Shown: positions 8,485 through 17,534, counted from the stretch's first letter. The stretch is DNA of 64,000 bases from Butyrivibrio fibrisolvens (GCF_037113525.1 NZ_CP146963.1:744001-808000), one strand, 5' to 3'. Program-made: numbers and translations. The notes: generated by a model not told the origin, from the sequence alone.

Positions 8485-9957
8485 ATGTTAAAAGATTTCG
8501 TTAAGCAGGATTATCAGACAGGTGATGAACTAAAAAACAGGATCAAAGAAGAGCGTGCCCACCTTGCAGCGCTGCAAATGAAGATCAAGGAGGCAGGACT
8601 TCCTGTCATGGTCATATTTGAAGGCTGGAATGCTGCGGGTAAGGGAGCACTCATTGGCAAAGTCATACGCAATATAGATCCGAGATTTTTCAAGGTTGCA
8701 ACTATGGACAGGCAGCCAAGTGAAGAGGAAAAAAGATATCCATTTCTTTACAGGTATATCAAAGAAATACCTGAAGCGGGCAAGTTCAGATTCTACGACA
8801 CTTGCTGGATGAATGAAATAGTTAATGACATAATCGATGGCAAGCTTAATGAAGAAGAGTACCAAAAGAAAGTTCATTCTATCAACGTAATCGAGAGGCA
8901 GCTTGTCGATAACGGATATCTGGTCCTTAAGTTCTTTTGCCATATATCACAAAAAGAGCAGAAGAAGCGTCTTGAAAACCTTGAGAGCAGCAAGGACACC
9001 AAGTGGCGTGTAGATAAGGAAGACCTTAAGCAGAATAAGAACTACGAAGCCTGCCTTGACGTGTTTGAAAGGTATCTTGACGACACCAATGAATCCAGGA
9101 CGCCCTGGTATATAATCGATGCGACGGATAAGAAGATTGCGGAGCTGGAGGTGCTTCAGTTCCTTAATCAGGGGATCGATATCGCGCTGACTAACCAGAA
9201 GATGAACGTCCCGATCCTTCAGAATACTTTCCCTATGGAAAAGATAACGAAGCTTTCTGAGATATCTCTGAAGGACAAGACTCTTACCGATGAAGAGTAT
9301 GACAAGGAACTTGACAGGCTGCAAAAAGAACTGCGGGATCTTGGTAACAAGGTTTATCGCAAGAAGATACCTGTCATCATAGCTTACGAAGGATGGGATG
9401 CTGCAGGAAAAGGCGGTAATATCAAGAGGATAACAGAGGCCCTTGACCCAAGAGATTATGTGGTTGAGCCTATTGCAAGCCCCGAGCCTCACGAGAAGGC
9501 AAGGCACTATCTGTGGAGATTCTGGACGAGGCTCCCTAAGACAGGGCACATCACGATCTTCGACAGAACCTGGTACGGAAGAGTTATGGTTGAAAGGTTG
9601 GAAGGCTTCTGTTCTGAGAATGACTGGCGCAGGGCCTATAATGAGATCAATGAGTTTGAAAAAGAACTGGTAGACTTTGGCGCAGTTATAGTAAAATTCT
9701 GGGTTCAGATCGATAAGGATACCCAGCTTGAGCGCTTCACGGACAGGCAGAATACTCCCGAGAAGCAGTGGAAGATAACAGATGAAGACTGGCGTAATCG
9801 TGATAAGTGGGATCTGTATGAGACTGCTATTGATGAGATGATAGCTAAGACCAGTACTACTTTTGCACCGTGGTATGTGCTTGAATCGGTGGATAAAAAA
9901 TATGCAAGAATAAAGGCGTTGAAGATTGTTATAGAGCAGATTAAGAAGAGGCTTTAA
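8485..9957 (+). CDS. Polyphosphate:AMP phosphotransferase (two-domain PPK2, class II type)
   Basis: PPK2 enzymes move phosphate between polyphosphate and nucleotides. The 490-residue protein contains two fused PPK2 modules, the arrangement of class II enzymes, which phosphorylate AMP to ADP with polyphosphate. The N-terminal module has the P-loop EGWNAAGKG (46-54). The C-terminal module has EGWDAAGKG (from 302) and the intact FDRTWYGRV motif, with DRQ and W.DRD-like lid residues. In the first module the equivalent of FDRTWYGR reads YDTCWMNE, so it looks catalytically degenerate and the second is probably the active one. Start ATG has TAGGAGAAT upstream. It is a lone rightward gene between leftward glycan genes and has its own terminator. 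Confidence 0.92.
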   Translation: MLKDFVKQDYQTGDELKNRIKEERAHLAALQMKIKEAGLPVMVIFEGWNAAGKGALIGKVIRNIDPRFFKVATMDRQPSEEEKRYPFLYRYIKEIPEAGKFRFYDTCWMNEIVNDIIDGKLNEEEYQKKVHSINVIERQLVDNGYLVLKFFCHISQKEQKKRLENLESSKDTKWRVDKEDLKQNKNYEACLDVFERYLDDTNESRTPWYIIDATDKKIAELEVLQFLNQGIDIALTNQKMNVPILQNTFPMEKITKLSEISLKDKTLTDEEYDKELDRLQKELRDLGNKVYRKKIPVIIAYEGWDAAGKGGNIKRITEALDPRDYVVEPIASPEPHEKARHYLWRFWTRLPKTGHITIFDRTWYGRVMVERLEGFCSENDWRRAYNEINEFEKELVDFGAVIVKFWVQIDKDTQLERFTDRQNTPEKQWKITDEDWRNRDKWDLYETAIDEMIAKTSTTFAPWYVLESVDKKYARIKALKIVIEQIKKRL

Positions 9958-9960
9958 TTC

Positions 9961-10000
9961 AAAAAAGTGCCAAAAGAAATTACTCTCTTGGCACTTTTTA
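9961..10000. terminator. Bidirectional terminator between PPK2 and acyltransferase genes
   Basis: AAAAAAGTGCCA (9961-9972) pairs with TGGCACTTTTT (9989-9999), giving an A-run before and a T-run after the stem. It can serve both convergent genes. Confidence 0.85.
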
Positions 10001-10026
10001 TTATTTAAGCCTCTTGCCTTTTTTAT

Positions 10027-11256
10027 TTAGGCGCTTTTATCTTTTTTCTTTGTTTCAATTTGAGCTTCTTTTTTCATAGTAGGTACCTTGAAAATATCAC
10101 GCAATTTCTTCTTTCCAAGAATAACATGGTGAATATTCTGAAGCAAAATTGCAGACGGAACACCCAGCGCAAAAACAACAAGTACATATACGATCACATA
10201 CTTGATATGATGAGGGCTTGGCACGCCGCCATCGAATTGCCATCCAAAGAGCTCTACATAAAGACCGTGGATAAGGTAGAACTCAAGAGTGATCGTGCCC
10301 ATGAATTTAATGAACGCATTGCCGATCTTAACTTTCATACCAAGAAGAAGCCAGCACATTACAAACCACGTGCACAGAACTGACTGAGCGGCAAGAGTGA
10401 TACGCCTGTTCATAACCACGATATTCTGCGGGATCCAGCCTTCTCCGTAGTATCCGAACATATTAGCAACATTGTTTACCCCAATGCGGATAGGATAGTA
10501 AGCTGCAAGGAACAGTATAAGATAAAACCAGTAGAACTTCTGAACATGAGGAATAATCTTTTTTTCAAACTTGGCAAAGACAATTCCTACTGGGAAAAGA
10601 ATTACGCAGTTATACCACCACTCACCCCTGATCCAATAATCGTTGTGATCAACAGTTGTTCCATAGAGCATATATGCGATCACAAGGGCGCATGTAGCTG
10701 CGACTGCAAGACCATCCTTCTTGATGAATCTAAAAGAAATATAGAAGAACAGATAGAAGAACGGAAGGACGATAACATACCAGGTATTAGGATTGCAGAG
10801 CTGTATGCTCGTAAGATAGAGCCTTATCTGCTCGCCGTTCATCTTTTCTCCCACAAGAAGCCTTGCGATAAAGAATATAAAAGTTGTTGTGTAAAGGGCA
10901 AGAACTACAGGAAGGATACGCTTTTTGAAATATCCTTTTAAGTAGTTGTCTTTGGCATGGAAGCTCTTATAAACTCCATATCCGTTGAAAAAGAGGAACA
11001 CCGATACGAGAAGAAATCCCATATCAACAAAGATATCAAGACCATGAACGATTCTTGACGGCGGATAGATCCAGGATGCACAGGTCTTCTGTGCGATGTG
11101 ATGAAGCATAATGCAGACTGCAAGGAACCCCTGAAATGCCTTGGTCTGCTTGATGGACAGGAATTCATCGTTGAACTTCTTAAATCCCGTGAACTTTGCT
11201 CCCCACAATAGTAAGATTGGTAAGATTACGTAGACTGAATAGATTGCTTGTTGCAT
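10027..11256 (-). CDS. Acyltransferase-3 family membrane protein
   Basis: Acyltransferase-3 proteins acetylate or otherwise acylate sugars of surface polysaccharides, peptidoglycan or lipids from the membrane. The 409-residue product has about ten hydrophobic segments and begins with one near residue 8. A KAFQGFLAVCIMLHH block near residues 39-53 holds the paired His expected near the active site. The GDI-like and FFFNGYG regions and the C-terminal HGLYVE helix also fit the family. The last 30 residues are charged and Lys-rich. Start ATG follows GGAGGT by five bases. It stands near other leftward surface-glycan genes. The acyl donor and acceptor cannot be told from sequence. Confidence 0.85.
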   Translation of the reverse strand: MQQAIYSVYVILPILLLWGAKFTGFKKFNDEFLSIKQTKAFQGFLAVCIMLHHIAQKTCASWIYPPSRIVHGLDIFVDMGFLLVSVFLFFNGYGVYKSFHAKDNYLKGYFKKRILPVVLALYTTTFIFFIARLLVGEKMNGEQIRLYLTSIQLCNPNTWYVIVLPFFYLFFYISFRFIKKDGLAVAATCALVIAYMLYGTTVDHNDYWIRGEWWYNCVILFPVGIVFAKFEKKIIPHVQKFYWFYLILFLAAYYPIRIGVNNVANMFGYYGEGWIPQNIVVMNRRITLAAQSVLCTWFVMCWLLLGMKVKIGNAFIKFMGTITLEFYLIHGLYVELFGWQFDGGVPSPHHIKYVIVYVLVVFALGVPSAILLQNIHHVILGKKKLRDIFKVPTMKKEAQIETKKKDKSA

Positions 11257-11403
11257 ACCATACCTCCATAAAATTTTAGTCTTTAAAACTAGTAACCCTA
11301 ACTAAAATTCTACTTTTTATCGTTAACGCCCACTACGCAAATAAGACTAAATATATGCCATTTATTGCGATGTAACGTGATGTATGGTTTTTATCCAGAC
11401 TAT

Positions 11404-12384
11404 TCAGTTATAGATATACCTGTCCATTTCCTCCTGAAGGTTACATTTAACAATAGGCTCGTCAGTATTATTCTCTCTACAATAGTCATCGATCATCTTA
11501 AGTTCAGATCTATAATAGGGATAATTGTGAGCTCCCTTTAATTTTTGAGGAATAATATAATCACTTCCAAAACGATGTGTAAGGAAAAGATCATACCTTT
11601 CCGGAATTACAATAGTCCCTGTTTCAAAGGGAACCCTTATCATATGATCGAAAGCTTCTTTGGGAAAATGTTGTCCCGGATCATGGTACATCATATGGTT
11701 ATACATACCAAGATCGTCAGCTTCTTCAGGAAAAGTTGACTGTGCAGCAATCTCATAAAGTTCCTGCAGCTGATAGACTATTGACTTGTCAGATGATGGA
11801 TCAAGCCTATGCCCAATGAAGTTTTGAATATTTACGATCTTCTGAGGAAGAGATGGATCTTGGGGGTTCTCGACAATAAGATCGGCAGCATCAAGTGTTA
11901 CTTGCAAAATCTGACATATAGAGTTATATATTTCTCTTTCTCTGGGAATATAATCGAACACAAAAATATCAACTCCCGCCATCATTGGGAAGTCATAATT
12001 ATCTTTTAGATAATCGTCAGTCCATCTGATGTGGTCAGTATTAGTAATCCTATAGAATCCTGTAAATGGGAAATTAGAAGCGTCTTTTCCTATGAGATGA
12101 AGAGTATCGGGAAGTTCATCAATATGCTCTACAAGACCATTAAAACTGTCTCTTGTCATGGCTAAATCAATATCATCATCCCATGGAATCATGCCATGAG
12201 AGCGCACTGCCCCAAGGAGAGTCCCCCAATAGGCAAAGTACTTAAGATTATACCGCTCACAAATATCGTCTATAGCTCCGACAACCCGCAATTGGCATGC
12301 CCAGCACCTTTTCATAGTGGAGGTGATAGTAAAACCATGTCTTGTTTCTTCTTTGAAATAATCTTCTGTAAAGACAAAAGACAT
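11404..12384 (-). CDS. LicD family phosphotransferase
   Basis: LicD proteins are nucleotidyltransferase-fold enzymes that attach phosphocholine or related phospho-alcohols to surface glycans. The 326-residue product has YWGTLLGAVR followed by IPWDDDID (catalytic Asp cluster at 68-73), the family signature, and a C-terminal region with RFG.DYIIPQK that positions the substrate. It has a paralogue near the other end of the window (59755-60780) with the same MSxV start and an R-H-G-F motif near residue 16. Its ribosome site AAAGGA is well spaced. It follows the FlgN-like gene on the same strand. The transferred group is unknown. Confidence 0.88.
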   Translation of the reverse strand: MSFVFTEDYFKEETRHGFTITSTMKRCWACQLRVVGAIDDICERYNLKYFAYWGTLLGAVRSHGMIPWDDDIDLAMTRDSFNGLVEHIDELPDTLHLIGKDASNFPFTGFYRITNTDHIRWTDDYLKDNYDFPMMAGVDIFVFDYIPREREIYNSICQILQVTLDAADLIVENPQDPSLPQKIVNIQNFIGHRLDPSSDKSIVYQLQELYEIAAQSTFPEEADDLGMYNHMMYHDPGQHFPKEAFDHMIRVPFETGTIVIPERYDLFLTHRFGSDYIIPQKLKGAHNYPYYRSELKMIDDYCRENNTDEPIVKCNLQEEMDRYIYN

Positions 12385-12424
12385 ACTGGTCCTTTCAGTA
12401 CAGTTGACAAGATATCATATTAGC

Positions 12425-12904
12425 TTAACCATGATTATCAATAAAGTGAGGCTGGATATTGGCAGATTTGTTCATTGTTATGTGATAGTTTAGGGCTGCA
12501 GCTGCACTTTGCTTACCGGTTTTCATTTCTTTTCTCGTGCTGGAAAAATAGTTGTCTGCAAGGTCCTTGTTTCTGGATTCCTGAACTTCTAGTGTATTAG
12601 AAAGGTCGGTGACATCACGAATAAGATCCTGCATGCGCTGAATCTGGTCACGGTATTTGTCTTTTTTGCCATCGAGCTCTTTTCCTACCTTTTCATAAAG
12701 ACTATCGAAGCCGTCATTAAGTTCGGTGAGTTTATCTATGAGCTCGCCTTTGATATTAACAGACTTGTCAAAAGCATCTTCATCCGGGCCACCGATAGTT
12801 TCAAGAGCCTCTTTCTGTATGCCGTTTTGAACTTCGATCTGCTTCATGATCTCGATTTTCTTTCGAAGAGAATCTTCCATCATATCAAGATATGTTCCTG
12901 CCAT
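12425..12904 (-). CDS. FlgN-like flagellar export chaperone (tentative)
   Basis: The 159-residue product is almost entirely helical and charged, with long predicted coiled coils. Features shared with FlgN, the chaperone for hook-associated proteins FlgK and FlgL, are the length, an early KK.E..KQI...Q helix, the KGELIDKLTELNDGFD segment after a short break, and a tail in which a Tyr is followed by a Phe-Ile-Asp stretch (YHITMNKS then HFIDNHG). I infer FlgN from this pattern and from the flagellar genes a few kilobases away. No motif is decisive. ATG 12904 has AGAGGTG five bases upstream. A GTG at 12934 is in frame without a good site. Confidence 0.5.
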   Translation of the reverse strand: MAGTYLDMMEDSLRKKIEIMKQIEVQNGIQKEALETIGGPDEDAFDKSVNIKGELIDKLTELNDGFDSLYEKVGKELDGKKDKYRDQIQRMQDLIRDVTDLSNTLEVQESRNKDLADNYFSSTRKEMKTGKQSAAAALNYHITMNKSANIQPHFIDNHG

Positions 12905-13028
12905 AGGACACCTCTCATTCAGCTCAATAGCCACGCTAATTAACTAAAATATAGTTATAAACATCTATGCGTTAATTATATCACTAATTATTGATGATTT
13001 CATAGCGCCCGACCTTTGATAACAGGCT

Positions 13029-14087
13029 TTATATGAACTCATGAGAAATCCATATTTTTTCTGCAATCTTTATAACATCAGAATTTAGATGACACTTATC
13101 ATCTGACAAAAAAGAAACATCTGTCTTCATGTCCATGTCTACCATCTGATCGAAGATAGACATAAATGTGATGCCGCCCTTTGCACATTCATCAGAAAGC
13201 TTTTGATTAAAATAAGCAGTTGCGGTATTTCTGGAGGCTTCGCTCCCGACACTTATAAGCTCCTGATCAAAAAGCCCTTCTGCGGCAAGTGCCTTAAGTT
13301 CCTCTTCTTCAGAAGTATTATCAGGCATGGAAGCAATAGGTCCCCAGCAATAGACCCTGAATCCTCTTGATTTTAATTCAATAAGAAAATCCATATAATT
13401 TGCGATTATGTTATCGCAGATATCTTCCCATGGTCTTTTCTGCAGATCTTTTTCTTTAAAGACATGAGCGCGGATATCTATTTCACCAAGGCACACGCAT
13501 ATTTTAGCTCCAGGCCTTATGAAGTTATCGCATAGGAAATTGACTTTATTATAAAAAGCATATTTAGAATTTTCGTTCATGCAGTTATAAGCAAGGCAAG
13601 GGCCTAAATGAAGACAGGTGAATTTATAGTCTGTAATGTTGGGACAGACATTTATTCCATCACTGATTGCTTTAAAGGTGAGCTTATTATTACCTGAGAA
13701 AAAATTTACATGTGAATCGCCAAGGATTATAGCAGTGTTATCTGTAAAGTGAATAAGTTTTTCATGCTCAAAAGCCGCATTTTGAAGAAACGAAGTTGCA
13801 AAATCAAGATCTGGTAAAGAAGAGATAAATCCTTTTAAAAGAATAAGGCATGAATTAACTGTATCTTTGTTGCAAACGCTTTTGGCAGACTCGCTTCTAA
13901 GAATATTAAACTGATCTCGAATGCTATCTATGAGGTAACTATATTGTCCCTCAGGATATAAGCTTTTTCTGTTGTCAATTTCAAGCTCTATCATAAGCTG
14001 AGTATCCTGCCAGTCAAATCCGGAAAGGACTTCAGGCCTTTTTGTTGTAATATCAATCAACTTATCAATAAGTTCTATAGTAGTCAT
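13029..14087 (-). CDS. SGNH-hydrolase-like protein
   Basis: The 352-residue protein contains the block pattern of SGNH/GDSL esterases. These are GDSH at residues 123-126 (nucleophile Ser), a Gly in LHLGPC near 162, GEID at 201-204 in place of the usual GxND, and DKCH at 330-333 (catalytic Asp and His). Residues 1-110 form an all-helical region with no signature I know. There is no signal peptide or membrane segment, so it probably acts in the cytoplasm. SGNH proteins in glycan loci remove or transfer acyl groups. It lies between a GT2 gene and the FlgN-like gene on the same strand. The loss of the block III Asn leaves activity uncertain. ATG 14087 is placed by GAGGTGA upstream. Confidence 0.65.
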   Translation of the reverse strand: MTTIELIDKLIDITTKRPEVLSGFDWQDTQLMIELEIDNRKSLYPEGQYSYLIDSIRDQFNILRSESAKSVCNKDTVNSCLILLKGFISSLPDLDFATSFLQNAAFEHEKLIHFTDNTAIILGDSHVNFFSGNNKLTFKAISDGINVCPNITDYKFTCLHLGPCLAYNCMNENSKYAFYNKVNFLCDNFIRPGAKICVCLGEIDIRAHVFKEKDLQKRPWEDICDNIIANYMDFLIELKSRGFRVYCWGPIASMPDNTSEEEELKALAAEGLFDQELISVGSEASRNTATAYFNQKLSDECAKGGITFMSIFDQMVDMDMKTDVSFLSDDKCHLNSDVIKIAEKIWISHEFI

Positions 14088-14144
14088 GCTAAGCGTCACC
14101 TCATTATAGTGCGTGTCATTGTCAAGAATCCTATTGTTTTTATA

Positions 14145-14873
14145 TCACGATAGAAAGCGCTCCTTATATAAATTCGCGATTCCTTCTCGTATCTCGCTTC
14201 TCATTGCTTCGTCCTTTGCATAGACAAGAGCTATAGCGCATGTTTCCTGAAAAGTCAGAACGTGGTTGGTGCTTGATACACCGTTAACCCTGTAATTAGA
14301 AAGAGTGCTCCTTATATGATGGAACTTTTTTCCATTAACATAGCACCTAAGAAGAAAATCATAATCTCCGGCAATCTTATAGGCTGTATTAAATAAGCCT
14401 TGTTCTATGTACGTATCTGCTGTGACAAAGCAGGCTACATGCCCCAAATTAATAGAGCCATACGGAAGTCTTGAAAGATCATCGCCTGCGATAAAATTCT
14501 CACTTGTTCCGTCGTCATAAATGAAATTTAGATCTCCATACAAAATGTTGCTGTCTGGATTTTCAAGATAGCTATTCCATACAGTCTGCAGAGCTCCTGG
14601 TTCATAGAAGTCTCCGCCGTTCATAGTACCTATGACTTCACCATGAGCGGCAAGAAGTCCTTTATTAAGGGCATCATATATTCCATTATCAGGTTCGGAG
14701 ACAAAATAGGAGATCTTATCAGAATAGGATTTAATGATATCTACAGTTCCATCAGTTGAACCGCCATCTATAACGATGTATTCGACATCGCTATACGATT
14801 GACTAATTACACTTTCGATGGTTTGCGATATATGAGCTGCTTCATTTTTACATATGGTTATTACTGAAATCAT
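14145..14873 (-). CDS. Family 2 glycosyltransferase
   Basis: The 242-residue product is a single compact GT2 domain. It opens with MISVITICKNEAAHI, followed by IDGGSTDGT, the EPDNGIYDALNKG motif, and MNGGDFY in place of the DxD metal site. Two further blocks (GHVACF and AGDYDFLLR) match enzymes of the WcaA/colanic-acid type. It would add a hexose or similar unit to a surface or flagellar glycan. ATG 14873 is chosen because GAGG sits eight bases upstream. An ATG at 14897 would add eight unconserved residues. It is the first gene of a leftward group including the SGNH-like gene, divergent from flaG. Confidence 0.87.
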   Translation of the reverse strand: MISVITICKNEAAHISQTIESVISQSYSDVEYIVIDGGSTDGTVDIIKSYSDKISYFVSEPDNGIYDALNKGLLAAHGEVIGTMNGGDFYEPGALQTVWNSYLENPDSNILYGDLNFIYDDGTSENFIAGDDLSRLPYGSINLGHVACFVTADTYIEQGLFNTAYKIAGDYDFLLRCYVNGKKFHHIRSTLSNYRVNGVSSTNHVLTFQETCAIALVYAKDEAMRSEIREGIANLYKERFLS

Positions 14874-14990
14874 AAGGACCTCATCGTGTAAAAACATATG
14901 ACAAAAGTGCGCTTAAAAAGTATTTCTTTAGATGCCTGTAGCGGAGTAATTATTTAAGAAGGAGTAAAAAGTATTTTTGTCCCTTTAATC

Positions 14991-14999
14991 ATTATATCA
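14991..14999 (-). promoter_or_regulatory. Putative extended -10 promoter for the leftward GT2 gene
   Basis: On the leftward strand TGATATAAT forms a perfect extended -10 element (TGN-TATAAT) about 120 bases before the GT2 start. No good -35 hexamer was seen. The remainder of the 14874-15072 gap is AT-rich with no other signal I can support. Confidence 0.45.
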
Positions 15000-15072
15000 T
15001 GTCGAAAGTTTCAATAGATATTTAGGTTTGAATTGTAAAAAAATCACATAATAATTTTTATTCTAATTTTGT

Positions 15073-15099
15073 TAAGGATTTGATGATTTTAGCCGATAA
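15073..15099 (+). promoter_or_regulatory. Sigma-28 (SigD/FliA) promoter for flaG-fliD-fliS
   Basis: TAAG (15073-15076), a 15-base spacer, then GCCGATAA (15092-15099). The -10 is a perfect match to the sigma-28 consensus and the -35 differs at one base. Transcription should start near 15106, giving a leader of about 240 bases before flaG. Confidence 0.85.
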
Positions 15100-15158
15100 A
15101 TGCAATAGAAGTAGGTACGTGTATATTTATGTAATTTTGTAAGGACTTTTATAAGACT

Positions 15159-15187
15159 TTGACATAAACATTAGCACCCTTTATATC
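15159..15187 (+). promoter_or_regulatory. Possible second (sigma-A) promoter for flaG
   Basis: A perfect TTGACA (15159-15164) and TATATC (15182-15187) are separated by 17 bases. This may give basal transcription independent of sigma-28. Confidence 0.5.
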
Positions 15188-15223
15188 AAGCTAGGGGATA
15201 CCGCATGGTATGTTAGAAGCTTG
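15187..15223 (+). ncRNA. Structured hairpin in the flaG leader
   Basis: CAAGCT (15187-15192) pairs with AGCTTG (15218-15223). Inside, ATACC (15198-15202) pairs with GGTAT (15207-15211) around a GCAT loop, with an asymmetric internal loop between the helices. It lies within the long untranslated leader. No known riboswitch was recognised. Confidence 0.5.
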
Positions 15224-15264
15224 TTTATATATGTACTAACAATTATAAACTTTAGATTATGAGT

Positions 15265-15282
15265 GGAAACAGGGAAGTTTCC
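15265..15282 (+). promoter_or_regulatory. Predicted CsrA site 1 in the flaG leader
   Basis: GGAAAC/GTTTCC form a six-base stem with loop AGGGAA, so GGA is displayed in the loop. The sequence ACAGGGAAGT (15269-15278) matches every fixed position of the CsrA consensus ACANGGANGT. CsrA is the translational repressor that controls hag in Bacillus subtilis. Confidence 0.65.
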
Positions 15283-15324
15283 ATCGAGGCTGCTATCAAG
15301 GAAGCAACTAAGCAGCTAGTAATC

Positions 15325-15344
15325 TGTCACACATGGAGGTGATA
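15325..15344 (+). promoter_or_regulatory. Predicted CsrA site 2 overlapping the flaG ribosome site
   Basis: ACATGGAGGT (15331-15340) is a second full match to ACANGGANGT and contains the GGAGGT ribosome site itself. TGTCAC and GTGATA can pair around it (one G-U), leaving GGA in the loop. Binding here would block ribosome entry. Because ribosome sites contain GGA by nature, part of this match is expected by chance. Confidence 0.6.
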
Positions 15345-15348
15345 AATT

Positions 15349-15837
15349 ATGGCAATTAATTCGATTCAACAGACCAATATTCTGCAGGTTCAGCAGATGC
15401 AGCAGATTCAGCCTGTCCAGAAAGAAAGAGAAGGCGCCGGAGTTGATACTGCCGGTAATGCTGCAGATCAGCTCGCCCAGGAAGTAGAAACAGTTAAGCA
15501 GGCTACAGGCGTGGCACCTTATAGTCAGGAAGATGGCAATGATGAAAGCCAAAGTGAAGAAAATGCTTCACAACTTCAGCATGCGCTCGAAGTAGCCGAT
15601 GAACAAAATGAAAAGAATAATGAGAAGATCAGTAAAGCGATAGCTAACATCAATCAGAAGATGACAGCTAATACTGAAGCTGTATTTGGATTCCATGATA
15701 AGACCAATCGTGTAACTATCAAGATAGTTGATAAGGACACCAAGAAGGTCGTAAAGGAATTTCCACCGGAAAAGACACTTGATATGATTGCAAAGGCATG
15801 GGAACTTGCAGGTATCATGGTCGATGAAAGAAAATAA
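15349..15837 (+). CDS. flaG: FlaG family flagellar protein
   Basis: FlaG-family proteins influence filament length and are usually encoded beside fliD. The 162-residue product has a variable Gln-rich, unstructured N-terminus (about 1-90). A conserved C-terminal domain then runs from about 105: VFGFHDKTNRVTIKIVD, a DxxTKKVVKEFPPEK core, and a final helix. These are the family signature. The protein is longer than the typical 110-130 residues because of its N-terminal part. It has an excellent GGAGGTG site that overlaps a predicted CsrA site, and is preceded by a sigma-28 promoter. fliD starts 70 bases downstream. Confidence 0.88.
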   Translation: MAINSIQQTNILQVQQMQQIQPVQKEREGAGVDTAGNAADQLAQEVETVKQATGVAPYSQEDGNDESQSEENASQLQHALEVADEQNEKNNEKISKAIANINQKMTANTEAVFGFHDKTNRVTIKIVDKDTKKVVKEFPPEKTLDMIAKAWELAGIMVDERK

Positions 15838-15873
15838 TTCTCTCATTATAAGTAGTAAAATCCCAGTTTTTAT

Positions 15874-15893
15874 GGATGAAATGGAGTTCATCC
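15874..15893 (+). promoter_or_regulatory. Hairpin with GGA loop before fliD (predicted CsrA site)
   Basis: GGATGAA (15874-15880) and TTCATCC (15887-15893) form a perfect seven-base stem with loop ATGGAG. It ends 15 bases before the fliD start. The primary sequence matches the CsrA consensus less well than in the flaG leader, but the GGA-in-loop architecture is the same. Confidence 0.5.
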
Positions 15894-15907
15894 GGGAATG
15901 AGGTATT

Positions 15908-17440
15908 ATGACTAACAGGATTACAGGCTTGAATTCCGGCCTAGATACGGAATCTTTGATAACTGCACTTACACAAAATTATAAGACCAGAGTTGATAAG
16001 CAGACAGGCGGACAGACAAGACTTTCATGGAAACAGGATATCTGGAAGAGCACTAACAAGAACATAGTATCTTTCTATAACGGCAAACTGTCAGATATGC
16101 GCTTTTCAACTGCTTTTAATAAAAAGACATCTAAAGCATCAAGTAACGCAGTATCAATTACAACTGGCGAAAACGCAATGATCTCATCGTCAACAGTAAG
16201 TAAGACGAGCCTTGCGAAAGCTGCTTACCTTACAGGTAATAAGATAACCAAGGATGGCAGCGATGAGCTTGCAACAAAAGGCACTAAGATGTCCGAGCTT
16301 GGGATTACAGAAGAAACGACGATTTCTTTTAAGATGGGCAAAGATGGAGCAGAGGCTTTAAATATAACTATCGGCCCTAATGACGACATGAACGATCTGG
16401 TATCCAAACTGAATTCTGCGACAACAGATAACGGTCTTGGATTAACTGCCAACTATGATGAGAAGCAGGGAAGATTATATATAGCTTCCGAGAAGACTGG
16501 CGAAGAAAATGCATTTACCGTTGATACAAGCACAAGTGCAGCAGCACTTTCAATACTTGGAATTAACACGGATGAACTTGAACAGGCATCACAGTATCAA
16601 GAAGCAGAGGATGCTGAACTAGTAATGAACGGTGTATCGTACACATCAGCATCTAATACATTTGAGATTAATGGGCTTTCTATATCTATAAATTCTTCTA
16701 CAAATGAAGAATTTACCATTACGACCTCTAATGATACTAGTGGCATATATGATATGGTCAAGGAATATCTGTCTCAGTACAATTCTTTGATCCAGAAGCT
16801 TGATACTTTGTACAATGCAGATAAGGCAGATAAGTATGATATCCTGACTTCTGATCAGAAAGATGAGATGACAGAGGATGAGATCTCTGATTGGAATACC
16901 AAGATAAAATCAGGACTCCTAGCTAAAGACAGTACTCTGTATAACGTAATACAAGCCCTTAAAGAATCCATGCAGAAAGGCTTCGAAGTAACAGATGCAA
17001 ATGGTAAGACATCTACGATGTATCTTTCAACATTTGGAATCAATACAAAGGGATACTTTGAAGCAGAAGAGAATGAGCGTGGTCTATATCATATTGACGG
17101 AGATGAGGATGATGATTATTCCAAGGCAAATGCAGATAAGCTTGCTGCAGCAATAGCAAGTGACCCTGATGCAGTTGCCAGTTTCTTCACACAGCTATCA
17201 AGGGAAGTATATGGTAAGCTTGGCGATCTCATGAAGGGATCTCAATATTCAAGTGCTTATACAGTTTATGAAGATAAGCTCATGGCATCACAGTACAGTG
17301 ATTATAATACTCAGATCTCCAAAGCAGAAGAAGCTTTAGAGAAAAAACAGGATTATTATTACAGTAAATTTGCCGCAATGGAGAAGGCTCTGTCCAAGAT
17401 CAATTCCAGTTCTTCATCACTTGGAAGTATGTTAGGATAA
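15908..17440 (+). CDS. fliD: Flagellar filament cap protein FliD (hook-associated protein 2)
   Basis: FliD forms the pentameric cap at the tip of the filament and folds incoming flagellin. The 510-residue product shows the FliD_N domain from residue 4 (ITGLNSGLDTESLI) and the flagellin hook-IN motif around residue 240. The FliD_C domain lies in the C-terminal half, including the IYDMVKEYLSQYNSLIQKLD segment and the final coiled coil with D-Y-x-x-Q-I-x-x-x-E-E. The length is typical of Firmicutes. It lies between flaG and fliS in the standard order, with GAGG upstream of its ATG and a GGA-loop hairpin just ahead of it. Confidence 0.95.
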   Translation: MTNRITGLNSGLDTESLITALTQNYKTRVDKQTGGQTRLSWKQDIWKSTNKNIVSFYNGKLSDMRFSTAFNKKTSKASSNAVSITTGENAMISSSTVSKTSLAKAAYLTGNKITKDGSDELATKGTKMSELGITEETTISFKMGKDGAEALNITIGPNDDMNDLVSKLNSATTDNGLGLTANYDEKQGRLYIASEKTGEENAFTVDTSTSAAALSILGINTDELEQASQYQEAEDAELVMNGVSYTSASNTFEINGLSISINSSTNEEFTITTSNDTSGIYDMVKEYLSQYNSLIQKLDTLYNADKADKYDILTSDQKDEMTEDEISDWNTKIKSGLLAKDSTLYNVIQALKESMQKGFEVTDANGKTSTMYLSTFGINTKGYFEAEENERGLYHIDGDEDDDYSKANADKLAAAIASDPDAVASFFTQLSREVYGKLGDLMKGSQYSSAYTVYEDKLMASQYSDYNTQISKAEEALEKKQDYYYSKFAAMEKALSKINSSSSSLGSMLG

Positions 17441-17534
17441 TATATTTATCTGTATTATAAAACACAACAACATTAAGCCGTGAGGCTGATATATAGTATT
17501 GTTGCTTTTATAAGGCATCAACAGGAGGTTTATA

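Noticed and set aside
15259..15342. A 27-codon frame in the flaG leader whose stop overlaps the flaG ribosome site, with a peptide faintly like a Jag-N helix
   Set aside because: No ribosome site precedes its ATG, and the same bases are better explained by two CsrA-type sites and their stems. It remains a possible leader peptide but is not supported.
15100..15348. A cyclic-di-GMP riboswitch in the long flaG leader
   Set aside because: The conserved GEMM core segments are not present, and the hairpins that exist fit other explanations.
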